DNA of 64,000 bases from an uncultured Eubacterium sp. (GTDB lineage Bacteria; Bacillota; Clostridia; Oscillospirales; Acutalibacteraceae): assembly GCA_934561395.1 (NCBI GenBank), contig CAKTGF010000001.1, positions 310,001 to 374,000 of the forward strand. Direction: 5' to 3'. The position numbers were made by a program, and so were the translations under genes. The notes beneath the pieces were generated by a model. That model did not search any database and had not been told where the DNA came from. It saw only the letters and a program-made list of their open reading frames with translations. Of this stretch, positions 33,179 through 41,108 are shown one piece after another. Positions within the stretch are counted from its first letter, which is position 1, and each line of letters starts with the position of its first letter.

Positions 33179-33198
33179 TTATTTTTATGCCCTTTGGG

Positions 33199-33738
33199 TT
33201 AATAATTTTCTTCCCTAATTTCAAAATAGCTTTGGGGATGGCCGCAAACGGGGCACATACCCGGTGCCGCCGTGCCCACAACAATATGGCCGCAGTTGCG
33301 GCACTCCCAAACCTTAACCTCGCTTTTTTCAAAGACCTTGGCGGTTTCAACATTTTTAATCAGGGCTCTGTAACGCTCCTCATGCTCTTTTTCTATTGCG
33401 GCTACCCCACGGAATCTGGCGGCAAGGTCAAAAAAGCCCTCGTCCTCGGCGGTTTTGGCAAATTCGTCATACATATCAGTCCACTCATAATTTTCAGTGG
33501 CTGCGGCTGCAGCCAAATTTTCGGCAGTTTTGCCTATTCCCCCAAGCTCCTCAAACCAAAGCTTTGCATGCTCCTTTTCGTTGTCTGCGGTTTTCAAAAA
33601 GATTGCGGCAATTTGCTCATAGCCCTCATTTTTTGCAACAGAGGCAAAATATGTGTATTTATTTCTCGCCTCCGACTCCCCTGCAAATGCAACCATCAAA
33701 TTTTTTTCTGTTTTTGTTCCAGAATACTTGTTTAACAT
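33199..33738 (-). CDS. rbr: Rubrerythrin
   Basis: 179 residues. N-terminal four-helix bundle with two Glu-x-x-His diiron motifs (DNEKEHAKLWFEEL; AIEKEHEERYRALI) and a C-terminal rubredoxin-like domain with two C-x-x-C knuckles (ECRNCGH ... CPVCGHP). It reduces hydrogen peroxide in the cytoplasm of anaerobes using electrons from rubredoxin. ATG 33738 has GAGG eight bases upstream and fits the family start; the frame extends ten codons further. Confidence 0.95.
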   Translation of the reverse strand: MLNKYSGTKTEKNLMVAFAGESEARNKYTYFASVAKNEGYEQIAAIFLKTADNEKEHAKLWFEELGGIGKTAENLAAAAATENYEWTDMYDEFAKTAEDEGFFDLAARFRGVAAIEKEHEERYRALIKNVETAKVFEKSEVKVWECRNCGHIVVGTAAPGMCPVCGHPQSYFEIREENY

Positions 33739-33822
33739 AACATACACCTCAATGCTATTTTGCCACATTACAGTGCATTTATTATAAAAAACTACTATGT
33801 AAAAAATCCACGGGATTTTGCA

Positions 33823-33828
33823 TATAAT
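33823..33828 (+). promoter_or_regulatory. -10 box upstream of the YlbJ-like gene
   Basis: TATAAT (33823-33828), 16 bases before the start codon; no clear -35, so support is weak. Confidence 0.3.
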
Positions 33829-33844
33829 TACTTGGTGATAAGTT

Positions 33845-34876
33845 ATGAAACGAAGTATTACCGCCGTTTTTTTAACAGGCGCAGTAATAATGCTGATTAC
33901 AATGTCAAATCAGGCAAAGCAGGGGGCAATTGAAGGCATAAACCTTTGCGTGCAAATTATTATTCCTGCCCTTTTGCCCATTCTTATTTTAACAAATATG
34001 ATTATGAAAAGCAGCGGCGCATCTGTTTTTGAACACCTTTTCGGTTGGTTTGCGGAAAAAGTGCTTAAGCTGCCCCGCTGCGCCTGCTGCGCCGTTATTT
34101 TCGGTTTAATCGGCGGCTACCCTGCAGGCACGGTGCTGACCGCAGGCCTGTATGAAAAGGGGCTGATTGATAAAACAGACGCCAAAAGAATAATGAGCTT
34201 TAATCTTTGCGGAGGCCTGGCGTTCATTGTTACCGCCGTTGGGGAAATATGCCTTGCCAACAAAAAAATAGGGTGGATATTATATTTATGCAACCTGCTG
34301 GCGGCGCTGATTATAGCAGTTTTCGGCGGAATTTTCAGTAAAAAAAGAATACCCCCCAAAACAAAAGCTCCCCAATACCTAAACCTTGGGGACGCCATGG
34401 TTGAGGCTGTTGACTGCACCGTTAACAGCCTTTTGGCAATGAGCTGCTACATAATTTTATTTTCCGCACTGTCAAGCATGGTTAATCTGCCGGGCATTAT
34501 TACCCCAATTATTGAAATAACCAACGGCATTTGCAAAGACCCAAGCGCATTTACAATACCCCAATGCGCCGGCTTTTTGGCCTTCGGCGGATTTTGCATA
34601 CACTTTCAGCTAATGGGCTTTTTAAGAAAGATGGAGGTAGGCTATCTGCACTTTCTTTTGTTCAGGGTTATTGCCGCAGTGCTGGCGTACCTTGCGGCTT
34701 TTGCATACCTGCGGCTTTTTCCCCAATCGGCAGAGGTTTTCAGCAATATGGCGTCGGGGGTAACGGTAAGCGCAACCCAGGTTAATGCAGGGCTTAGCAC
34801 AATTATGATTATCGGATGTGCCGTTTTGGTATTTGACATTGAGGGCAAGAAAATAAAATTGAGTAATGCAAAATAA
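33845..34876 (+). CDS. YlbJ-like (nucleoside-recognition/Gate domain) membrane protein
   Basis: 343 residues, eight to nine membrane segments. The features GLIGGYPAGTVLTAGLYEKGLID and NLCGGLAFIVTAVGE match the sporulation integral membrane protein YlbJ group, which has nucleoside-recognition 'Gate' domains. In Bacillus ylbJ is sigma-E dependent and needed for spore heat resistance; whether this organism sporulates cannot be judged here. The ribosome site is weak (GGTG). It is 33 bases upstream of a secreted nuclease gene in the same direction. Confidence 0.8.
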   Translation: MKRSITAVFLTGAVIMLITMSNQAKQGAIEGINLCVQIIIPALLPILILTNMIMKSSGASVFEHLFGWFAEKVLKLPRCACCAVIFGLIGGYPAGTVLTAGLYEKGLIDKTDAKRIMSFNLCGGLAFIVTAVGEICLANKKIGWILYLCNLLAALIIAVFGGIFSKKRIPPKTKAPQYLNLGDAMVEAVDCTVNSLLAMSCYIILFSALSSMVNLPGIITPIIEITNGICKDPSAFTIPQCAGFLAFGGFCIHFQLMGFLRKMEVGYLHFLLFRVIAAVLAYLAAFAYLRLFPQSAEVFSNMASGVTVSATQVNAGLSTIMIIGCAVLVFDIEGKKIKLSNAK

Positions 34877-34909
34877 TGTGCTATTATGGCATTATGGGGG
34901 AGAACCGAT

Positions 34910-35842
34910 ATGAACATAAAAGTTAAAATTATTTCGTTATTAATATGCCTTTGCCTTTTGCTTTGTGCCTGCACGCCACAGGGCTCAACACAGGCAGCAC
35001 AGGATTATACCGACTACCCTGCCTTTGACAGCGCACCCAAAGCCGTTGTTGACAGCAGCGGTGAGTTCGATTTTGCCGCAATACCCGAATTTAACGACCG
35101 ACCCTATGTGGTTATTAACGACAATAAGCCTGATTTTACAGAGGATGATTACACCACCGAATCTTTTGAAAACTACGGCGAGCTTGACCGACTGGGCCGT
35201 TGCACCGTTTGCTTTGCCTGCGTGGGAAAAGACCTTATGCCCACTGACGACAGAGAATCTATCGGCAGCATTAAGCCCACCGGCTGGCACACCGTTAAAT
35301 ATGATTGCATTGACGGAAAATATTTATACAACCGCTGCCATCTTATCGGCTATCAGCTCACTGCCGAAAACTCTAACCCCTATAACCTTATTACCGGCAC
35401 AAGATACCTGAATGTTGACGGCATGCTGCCCTTTGAGGATTTGGTAGCAAGCTATGTTAAAGCTACGGACAACCATGTTCTTTACCGTGTTACACCCCAT
35501 TTTAAAGATAACGAGCTTATTGCAAGGGGCGTGCAGATTGAAGGTTACAGCGTTGAGGATAACGGCAGCGGAATTTGCTTTAATGTTTATTGCTACAATA
35601 ACCAGCCGTATATTGAAATTGATTATTCCACAGGCGGCAGCAGCCTGAGCAGCGAATACACCACCGTTAAGGACGACGGTGTGGTTGACACCTACATTGT
35701 TAATATGGGCAGCAAAAAATTTCATAAAACCGATTGCTCCGCCGTGGCAAAAATAAGCGATGATAATAAAAAGAAATACACAGGCTCACGCACAAGCCTT
35801 ATTAACAACGGCTACGAGCCCTGCAAGCAGTGCAATCCTTAA
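34910..35842 (+). CDS. Secreted DNA/RNA non-specific endonuclease, DNA-entry nuclease type (lipoprotein)
   Basis: 310 residues. Lipoprotein signal with Cys at the end of LLICLCLLLCAC. The central domain (residues about 90-235) has YNRCHLIGYQLTAENSNPYNLITGTRYLNVDGM, here read in parts as an RCHLIG catalytic His motif plus the Asn-rich metal site of the EndA/NucA beta-beta-alpha-metal nucleases. The C-terminal 50 residues (NMGSKKFHKTDCSAV ... YEPCKQC) are a small Cys/His metal-binding module seen behind nucleases. It probably degrades extracellular DNA at the membrane surface. GGGGGAG seven bases before ATG 34910 fixes the start. Confidence 0.88.
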   Translation: MNIKVKIISLLICLCLLLCACTPQGSTQAAQDYTDYPAFDSAPKAVVDSSGEFDFAAIPEFNDRPYVVINDNKPDFTEDDYTTESFENYGELDRLGRCTVCFACVGKDLMPTDDRESIGSIKPTGWHTVKYDCIDGKYLYNRCHLIGYQLTAENSNPYNLITGTRYLNVDGMLPFEDLVASYVKATDNHVLYRVTPHFKDNELIARGVQIEGYSVEDNGSGICFNVYCYNNQPYIEIDYSTGGSSLSSEYTTVKDDGVVDTYIVNMGSKKFHKTDCSAVAKISDDNKKKYTGSRTSLINNGYEPCKQCNP

Positions 35843-35981
35843 ATTTTACAGCATTAATATTCTAAATTATAAACAATTTATAAACTTTTGCCATTTTTAT
35901 TCACAGTAGCGCACAAATCGTCGATTAAGTATATGAAAGCATTTTATTACACCCACGGCGGTTTGAAACGAGGAGAATATT

Positions 35982-36557
35982 TTGATTAAATTCAGAAGTA
36001 AAAGTACAGGAGCGGAGGCTGCCTCCACCCCAAAGGAAACAATTAAATATTGCGAGCAATACCGAGCGCAGCTGACTAACTACTGCATGCAATACTTTGA
36101 GTGCGAACGGGAATATGCCGAGGACTGCGTTCAGGACGCCTACTTGGCATTGCTTGAAAGCTTGAATAACGGCATAGTGATTAAAAATTACAAGGCGTGG
36201 CTTTATACAGTTGTGCTCAACTATAAAAACAAAGCGGTTAAGGATAAAATAAAGCGTAACGAAGCCCAATTTAACAGTAATGTTGAAAAGGACAAGGCCC
36301 TTGAGGAAAACGCTGTTTTTACCCCCGACTACATAGAGCAAATGACCACCGACGCCATGATTGAAGAGCAGGCGCTGCGCATAATATCACAGCTCGACAG
36401 CAAGGATAAGGAGCTTTATATTGCATATTATTGGCACCACCAAACCCTAAAGGACATTGCCACACAAACAGGCACAACATACACCGCTGTGCGAAAGCGG
36501 CACGAAAAGCTAAAGAAAAAAATAATAAGCAAAATAAAAAATCTTGAAAATTTTTAA
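35982..36557 (+). CDS. RNA polymerase sigma-70 family (ECF-like) factor
   Basis: 191 residues. Region 2 lies at about residues 25-90 (EYRAQLTNYCMQYFECEREYAEDCVQDAYLALLE, in parts) and region 4 at 125-185 (ALRIISQLDSKDKELYIAYYWHH; LKDIATQTGTTYTAVRKRHEKL, the HTH). ECF factors direct polymerase to a small regulon and are held by an anti-sigma. Start is TTG at 35982, with AGGAG eight bases upstream; no ATG fits. It is followed after 56 bases by a membrane protein with the layout of its anti-sigma factor. Confidence 0.88.
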   Translation: MIKFRSKSTGAEAASTPKETIKYCEQYRAQLTNYCMQYFECEREYAEDCVQDAYLALLESLNNGIVIKNYKAWLYTVVLNYKNKAVKDKIKRNEAQFNSNVEKDKALEENAVFTPDYIEQMTTDAMIEEQALRIISQLDSKDKELYIAYYWHHQTLKDIATQTGTTYTAVRKRHEKLKKKIISKIKNLENF

Positions 36558-36613
36558 AAAAAAGCAGTCACATTTTTAACAAAACCTACACTGTGTAAAT
36601 AGGAGGTATTAAT

Positions 36614-37396
36614 TTGAAAAGCAAGTTGAGTAAAAGAAAAATAAAAAAAATGATTTCTTCCGATTTTACAAGCCTTTCAACAAACGACATTAAAGCGCTT
36701 ATACAAAAGGAGGTTGATAAAGGCCCCGACAAAGCGGATACAGAATATATAGACCTTTGCTTTCAGCTGCTGTCATTAAAAAATGACGACAGAGCCAAGG
36801 TTAAATTAAAAGCAAAAAGGCCCCTCAAGGCTGTTGCTGCAGTAGCTGTAATAGCACTTGTAACAGTGACAACAGTTTCGGCATCGGCAGGGCTGAAATT
36901 AAATATACCCGAAAACATTGCACAGCCGATTGACGGCAATGCCGAGCTTGATTACGATTTAATAAATGCTGACAATACCGCCTACGGCCATGCGCTTTCC
37001 GATACCGACCTGGCAAAGCAAATTGAAAGCTACGGCATCAGCCCCGTTTCACTGCCTGAGGAAATGACAGGCAGCGACTGCCAAATTTCCGAAATGACAT
37101 GTTGGGGGGATAACAACACAGGCGTAACCCTTGACATTGCTTTTAACTACAAGGGCAAAAAAGGGCACCTTAATATTGAGCAAATATATGAAGATGTGGA
37201 AAGCACAGGTTCAGAAACTTTTTACAATATAGTATCATCTCAAACAATCAAAGCAAACGGTCTTGATGTATTTATATTTGAGCATAAGGGGAACGATTGC
37301 ACAATAATTTATAAAGATGACATAAACAAGTATGATATATCTTTAGACAATTCAAACCTTGAAAGTGCAATTGAATTTGCAAAATCAATTAAATAA
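36614..37396 (+). CDS. Probable membrane anti-sigma factor (DUF4367-like exterior)
   Basis: 260 residues. Residues 1-70 are charged and cytoplasmic; one membrane helix spans about 73-93 (AVAAVAVIALVTVTTVSASAG); the outer domain of about 165 residues has DCQISEMTCWGDNNTGVTL and ends with LESAIEFAKSIK, resembling DUF4367-type sensors. The position right after the sigma gene and the topology suggest an anti-sigma role, but no ZAS zinc motif is seen. The start is TTG at 36614 after AGGAGG. The downstream secreted-protein gene follows within 14 bases. Confidence 0.75.
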   Translation: MKSKLSKRKIKKMISSDFTSLSTNDIKALIQKEVDKGPDKADTEYIDLCFQLLSLKNDDRAKVKLKAKRPLKAVAAVAVIALVTVTTVSASAGLKLNIPENIAQPIDGNAELDYDLINADNTAYGHALSDTDLAKQIESYGISPVSLPEEMTGSDCQISEMTCWGDNNTGVTLDIAFNYKGKKGHLNIEQIYEDVESTGSETFYNIVSSQTIKANGLDVFIFEHKGNDCTIIYKDDINKYDISLDNSNLESAIEFAKSIK

Positions 37397-37410
37397 AGAA
37401 AGGAACATTT

Positions 37411-37902
37411 ATGAAAAAGACTATATCAATTATTTTATCCGTACTGTTAACCATAGGCTGCTTTTTGCCCTGCACCGTTTTTGCAGCCGAAAGCAACACC
37501 GCAGATGAAGAAAAATACATATACACAACATATCAAGGCGAGGATTATGCAGAAATAGAAGGTGTTTCCGTATATTCTTCAAATTTAATATCAAAAAGCA
37601 GAATAAGCATTAGTAAAAGCGGCACAACATTGAATATTACAGGTATCACTAAGGGAACCGATGAAGTAGTCAAATGCGGCTTTACAAAGGTAATTGTTCA
37701 GCGCAGAGCCTCCTCATCAAGCTCTTGGTCAAAATACAAAACCTTTAAAGACCTTTATTCAAACAGCAATTATTACACATTAACCAAAAGCGTAACCGTT
37801 GAAAAGGGCTATCAATACAGAGTAGTAGCCACCCACTACGCAAAAAAATCATTGTTTTCAACACAAAAGATTGAAAGCACATCAAGCTATATATCATTTT
37901 AA
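37411..37902 (+). CDS. Small secreted protein (DUF6147-like)
   Basis: 163 residues. A clear signal peptide (MKKTISIILSVLLTIGCFLPCTVFAAES) precedes a beta-rich Ser/Lys/Tyr-rich domain with SGTTLNITGITKGTDEVVKCG and VEKGYQYRVVATHYAKKS, which to me resembles the DUF6147 family of small Firmicute exported proteins; the assignment is tentative. It has AAAGGA before the ATG, lies 14 bases after the anti-sigma-like gene and is likely part of the same transcript. Role unknown; a secreted effector, wall protein or peptide substrate of the ABC genes downstream are all open. Confidence 0.75.
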   Translation: MKKTISIILSVLLTIGCFLPCTVFAAESNTADEEKYIYTTYQGEDYAEIEGVSVYSSNLISKSRISISKSGTTLNITGITKGTDEVVKCGFTKVIVQRRASSSSSWSKYKTFKDLYSNSNYYTLTKSVTVEKGYQYRVVATHYAKKSLFSTQKIESTSSYISF

Positions 37903-37924
37903 TAAAATTAACCCCATTAAATAA

Positions 37925-37961
37925 GCACTGACAGGCAGCCCTATGCCAAGCCAAGCAGTGC
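37925..37961 (+). other. Structured leader element ahead of the ABC operon
   Basis: Outer arms GCACTG (37925-37930) / CAGTGC (37956-37961) enclose GGCA (37934-37937) / TGCC (37944-37947). It is followed by AAAGGAG and a six-codon frame (MKTAPK, 37985-38005) and then by a terminator. Whether the small frame is a leader peptide or a chance is not known; an overlapping frame reads YENGAKVVLYGN and looks like the end of a lost gene. Confidence 0.35.
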
Positions 37962-38036
37962 CCTCCCAAAAGGAGAATAAAATTATGAAAACGGCGCCAA
38001 AGTAGTATTATACGGTAACTGATTTTAATTGCGGCA

Positions 38037-38064
38037 GGCAGGCAAAGCTTGCCTGCCGTTTTTT
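38037..38064 (+). terminator. Terminator/attenuator just before the ABC permease
   Basis: Perfect 9-base stem GGCAGGCAA (38037-38045) / TTGCCTGCC (38049-38057), 3-base loop, then six T (38059-38064). The ribosome site AGGAGG begins at 38066 and the ATG at 38075, so no promoter fits between terminator and gene; the operon must be transcribed through it. Confidence 0.75.
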
Positions 38065-38074
38065 AGGAGGAGCT

Positions 38075-38917
38075 ATGAAAAAAAGCTTAAAATTTCAATT
38101 TGCAACAATGCTTGCATCACGCAATTTTAATATTATTATGATTTTAAGCATTGCCTTGGCCATTGCCCCCGGGTTATTTTACGGCATAAAATTTCATAAT
38201 GCAGATATTAACACGGTTCCGGCGGCTTATTCATTTTATTTAGGCAGTGATTATACCGGTATAATCAACCGAATATATTATGTGCTTATGCCCCTGCTTG
38301 CGGTAATCCCCTTTGCGGATTCATACTTTACCGACTGTGAAAACAACACTATTTATGCAGTGCTTTCACGGTGCGGCAAAAGCCAATATTACTTTGGCAA
38401 GCTGATTTGCGTGTTTGTATCGGGAATTATTATAACGGCAGTGCCGCTGCTTATAAATTTTGTTATCAATTTGTTTATATTCCCGTTAAATTCAACGGTT
38501 GAATTTTTAAACGGCTTCGGGCAGATACAAAACCAATTATACACCGCTTACCCCGAAGATTATTTCCCGATATTTTTTTACCGCCTGTTTTGCACAAATC
38601 AATATTTGTATGAATTGGCATATTTGCCCATTGCCGCTGTGTTCGGCGGATTGCTTGCTGCAATTGCATTTCAAATTTCGTTCTTTTTTAAAGGCAACAA
38701 GCTTTTGCTGAACTGCATTTTGTTTATAATTGTAAATCTGCTGTCAATTGTGCCGGCAAGCCTGCCGATTAATTTGAATTTGCAGGATTACCTATGCGCC
38801 GGCCGCATAGGCGTTAATCAAAGCTATTTGGGATTTGGTATTTTATGGTTGCTGTGCATAGCCTGTGCGGTTTTGCCGATACCCGTTAATATTAAAAGGT
38901 TGAAAAATATATTATGA
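38075..38917 (+). CDS. ABC transporter permease-like membrane protein (ABC-2 type)
   Basis: 280 residues with six membrane segments, a long second extracytoplasmic loop and no cytoplasmic domain. Layout and context fit ABC-2 type permeases used by peptide or bacteriocin-immunity exporters; no closer family is recognised. It overlaps the next permease gene by four bases (ATGA). AGGAGG nine bases before the ATG. The conserved look of an internal SRCGKSQYYFGKLI loop is typical of ABC-2 permeases, where it contacts the ATPase. Confidence 0.75.
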   Translation: MKKSLKFQFATMLASRNFNIIMILSIALAIAPGLFYGIKFHNADINTVPAAYSFYLGSDYTGIINRIYYVLMPLLAVIPFADSYFTDCENNTIYAVLSRCGKSQYYFGKLICVFVSGIIITAVPLLINFVINLFIFPLNSTVEFLNGFGQIQNQLYTAYPEDYFPIFFYRLFCTNQYLYELAYLPIAAVFGGLLAAIAFQISFFFKGNKLLLNCILFIIVNLLSIVPASLPINLNLQDYLCAGRIGVNQSYLGFGILWLLCIACAVLPIPVNIKRLKNIL

Positions 38918-39648
38918 TAGCAAAAATCACTAACAGGCGAATTGTGCTTTTCGCTTTGCTGACTGCCGTAACTGCAGGATTGTTTACCGCATTTATGCGT
39001 TATGATTGGGTGCTGGGCGACCCGGCGTTTAACAACTTTATATACATTCACGATGATGATGTGGAAACAGTAGGCTTTCACACCGTAATCAGCGTTATGA
39101 ACATAATATTGCTGTTTCCCTTTGCGCTGGAGCTGTTAACAGACCATAAAGCAACAGAAATTTATATTGTTTCAAGAATGGCAAGCTCCTTTAGGCTTTA
39201 CTGCATAAGGTTTGCACAAATGCTTATGCTGTGCTTTGCCGAAAGCCTTTGCTATAATACCGCACTGCTTGCGGTATATTGCTGTGCAGGCACAATTGCC
39301 GAGCCGAAAAAGCAGCTTGCAACCCTTTATGCTTACGCTGTAATCAGCGGATTTTTAACAGCGCTTGTATTTGTTGCGATAATGCAGCTTTTGGCAGTTG
39401 TTTTAAGTGAAAAAAACACCCTAATTATAACGGTTGCGTTGTTTTGCGCCTGCGTTGTAATCAGCCTAAAGCTTGCAGACAAGGCGCCCGACCTGCTTTT
39501 TACAAACAACTATTTTTTAACAAGGGTATTTGCTGCCGATAATATATTACCAAAGCAAATTATTTACGCTGTGGCCCTGCCCTTGGCCGCAACCGGCATA
39601 ACCGTTGCCGTGGGCAGCTGCATTTATAAGCACACCGACCATTTATAA
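38914..39648 (+). CDS. Second ABC-associated membrane protein
   Basis: 244 residues, six membrane segments. It shares with the preceding protein the length, topology and a cytoplasmic SRMASSFRLYCIRFAQ loop after the second segment, so the two are probably paralogous half-permeases of one transporter. It begins in the four-base overlap ATGA and precedes the ATPase gene by 15 bases. Confidence 0.72.
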   Translation: MIAKITNRRIVLFALLTAVTAGLFTAFMRYDWVLGDPAFNNFIYIHDDDVETVGFHTVISVMNIILLFPFALELLTDHKATEIYIVSRMASSFRLYCIRFAQMLMLCFAESLCYNTALLAVYCCAGTIAEPKKQLATLYAYAVISGFLTALVFVAIMQLLAVVLSEKNTLIITVALFCACVVISLKLADKAPDLLFTNNYFLTRVFAADNILPKQIIYAVALPLAATGITVAVGSCIYKHTDHL

Positions 39649-39663
39649 GGAGCCAAGTATAAT

Positions 39664-40308
39664 ATGGAATACATAACAATTAAAAACTACACCAAAAAAA
39701 TTAAAGGCCTAACCGTTCTTGATAATATTAACCTTACCTTTAACAAAGGCGGCATTTACGGCTTGGTGGGCAAAAACGGTTGCGGCAAGACCATGCTCTT
39801 AAGGGCGATATGCGGTTTTATCACTCCCACAAGCGGCGAGGCTGCCGTTAGCGGAGTAAAGGTGGGCAACGGCAAGTTTGCCCCCTCCCTTGGCACGGTT
39901 ATTGAAAATGTTGAGCTTTACAACAACCTGACCGCCTATGAAAACCTTGCGCTGCTGTCGTCATTTTCAAAAAACAAGCTGAGTAAAGGCACTATCTGTT
40001 CTTGGATTGAGCGGTTTGGTCTTGATCCGAAAAGCAAAAAGAAATACGGCGAATTTTCACTTGGTATGTGTCAAAGGCTGAGCCTTGCCCAGGCGTTTAT
40101 GGAAAGACCTGAGCTTATTGTGTTAGACGAGCCCACCAACGCCTTGGATGAAAAAGGAATACAGGATTTTTACAAAATCGCCTTGGAGGCAAGGGAAAAC
40201 GGTGCAACGATTATAATTGCCAGCCACTCTAAGGAGGACATTGATACCCTTTGCGACAAAATATATTACATTGAGGGCGGCGCAATTAAAAAGGAGATTG
40301 AAAAATGA
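39664..40308 (+). CDS. ABC transporter ATP-binding protein
   Basis: 214 residues, one nucleotide-binding domain. Walker A GLVGKNGCGKTMLLRAI, Q-loop region, signature SLGMCQRLSLAQAF (C-loop; SLGMxQ is common in CcmA/YxlF-type exporters), Walker B ELIVLDEPTNALD and H-loop ASHS. It powers the two preceding membrane proteins. AGGAG lies before the ATG, and the gene overlaps the next one by four bases. Cargo is unknown. Confidence 0.93.
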   Translation: MEYITIKNYTKKIKGLTVLDNINLTFNKGGIYGLVGKNGCGKTMLLRAICGFITPTSGEAAVSGVKVGNGKFAPSLGTVIENVELYNNLTAYENLALLSSFSKNKLSKGTICSWIERFGLDPKSKKKYGEFSLGMCQRLSLAQAFMERPELIVLDEPTNALDEKGIQDFYKIALEARENGATIIIASHSKEDIDTLCDKIYYIEGGAIKKEIEK

Positions 40309-40997
40309 TATTTACCACACTTCAAAAAATTTCCGTTTCCGTTATTTCATTGCTGTTTATATTTTCCGCAGTGTTCGGGGTTGCCAACAAGCAAAGCTTT
40401 AACACAATAACTACGGACACCTCGGCCTTCGGCACTGCTGAGTTGGAGGATTACACCGCCTTTGCAGATAGCGAAAGCGAATTTTACGAAAGCTTGGATG
40501 CCGAATATTTGCAAATTCAGCTTGACGGTGCTCAAACAGCGTTTGTGGCCACTGTTGAGGATGTAAAAAACCAATATGAGTGCCTGAACTACACCGTTAA
40601 TGTTGACAGGGTTGTGCAAGGGGATAACATAAGCGCAAATGAAACCGTTGTTTTGTATGAATACAGTCATTTTATTTTAAATGAAAACAACAAGCTGACC
40701 TACTTTCAATCAGTTACGGGCAATTTGCCCCTGCAAAAGGGAAAGCAATATTTGATTTTTGCCGAAGAGCTGGAATATGAAAAGGGCTACCGGGAAAACC
40801 TTAATCATAAAGAATACAGAATATTTGACGCCGAAATTGATACCTTTTGCATTAGCGATAACCAAACAAAGCCGTTAAACATTAATGCAAAAAGCTTTAG
40901 CGAGTTTGAGGGCAACGAATATATTTGCTTTACCCAAAAGGGTATTGACAATATGAACAAGGTAAAGCAGGATATATTCGATATTTATCTAAGATAA
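40305..40997 (+). CDS. Membrane-anchored hypothetical protein of the ABC operon
   Basis: 230 residues: an N-terminal membrane anchor or signal (residues 8-27), an acidic linker, then a beta-rich outer domain with VDRVVQGDNISANETVVLYEY and LPLQKGKQYLIFAEEL, a pattern seen in OB/TIMP-like extracytoplasmic proteins. Family not identified. It begins in a four-base overlap with the ATPase gene (ATGA), so it is part of the transporter unit, perhaps as an accessory or substrate-recognition subunit. Confidence 0.75.
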   Translation: MIFTTLQKISVSVISLLFIFSAVFGVANKQSFNTITTDTSAFGTAELEDYTAFADSESEFYESLDAEYLQIQLDGAQTAFVATVEDVKNQYECLNYTVNVDRVVQGDNISANETVVLYEYSHFILNENNKLTYFQSVTGNLPLQKGKQYLIFAEELEYEKGYRENLNHKEYRIFDAEIDTFCISDNQTKPLNINAKSFSEFEGNEYICFTQKGIDNMNKVKQDIFDIYLR

Positions 40998-41057
40998 GCA
41001 CTGTTTATAAACTGATAATTTGAAAAAAATTTTTTTAATTTATACTCCTTTCATAAA

Positions 41058-41090
41058 AAAATACAGCGTAGCTTTACTACGCTGTATTTT
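41058..41090. terminator. Bidirectional terminator between ABC operon and purB
   Basis: Perfect 14-base stem AAAATACAGCGTAG (41058-41071) / CTACGCTGTATTTT (41077-41090), 5-base loop, with A and T runs on the two sides. Confidence 0.9.
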
Positions 41091-41108
41091 TTGTATTATA
41101 CGCAATTG

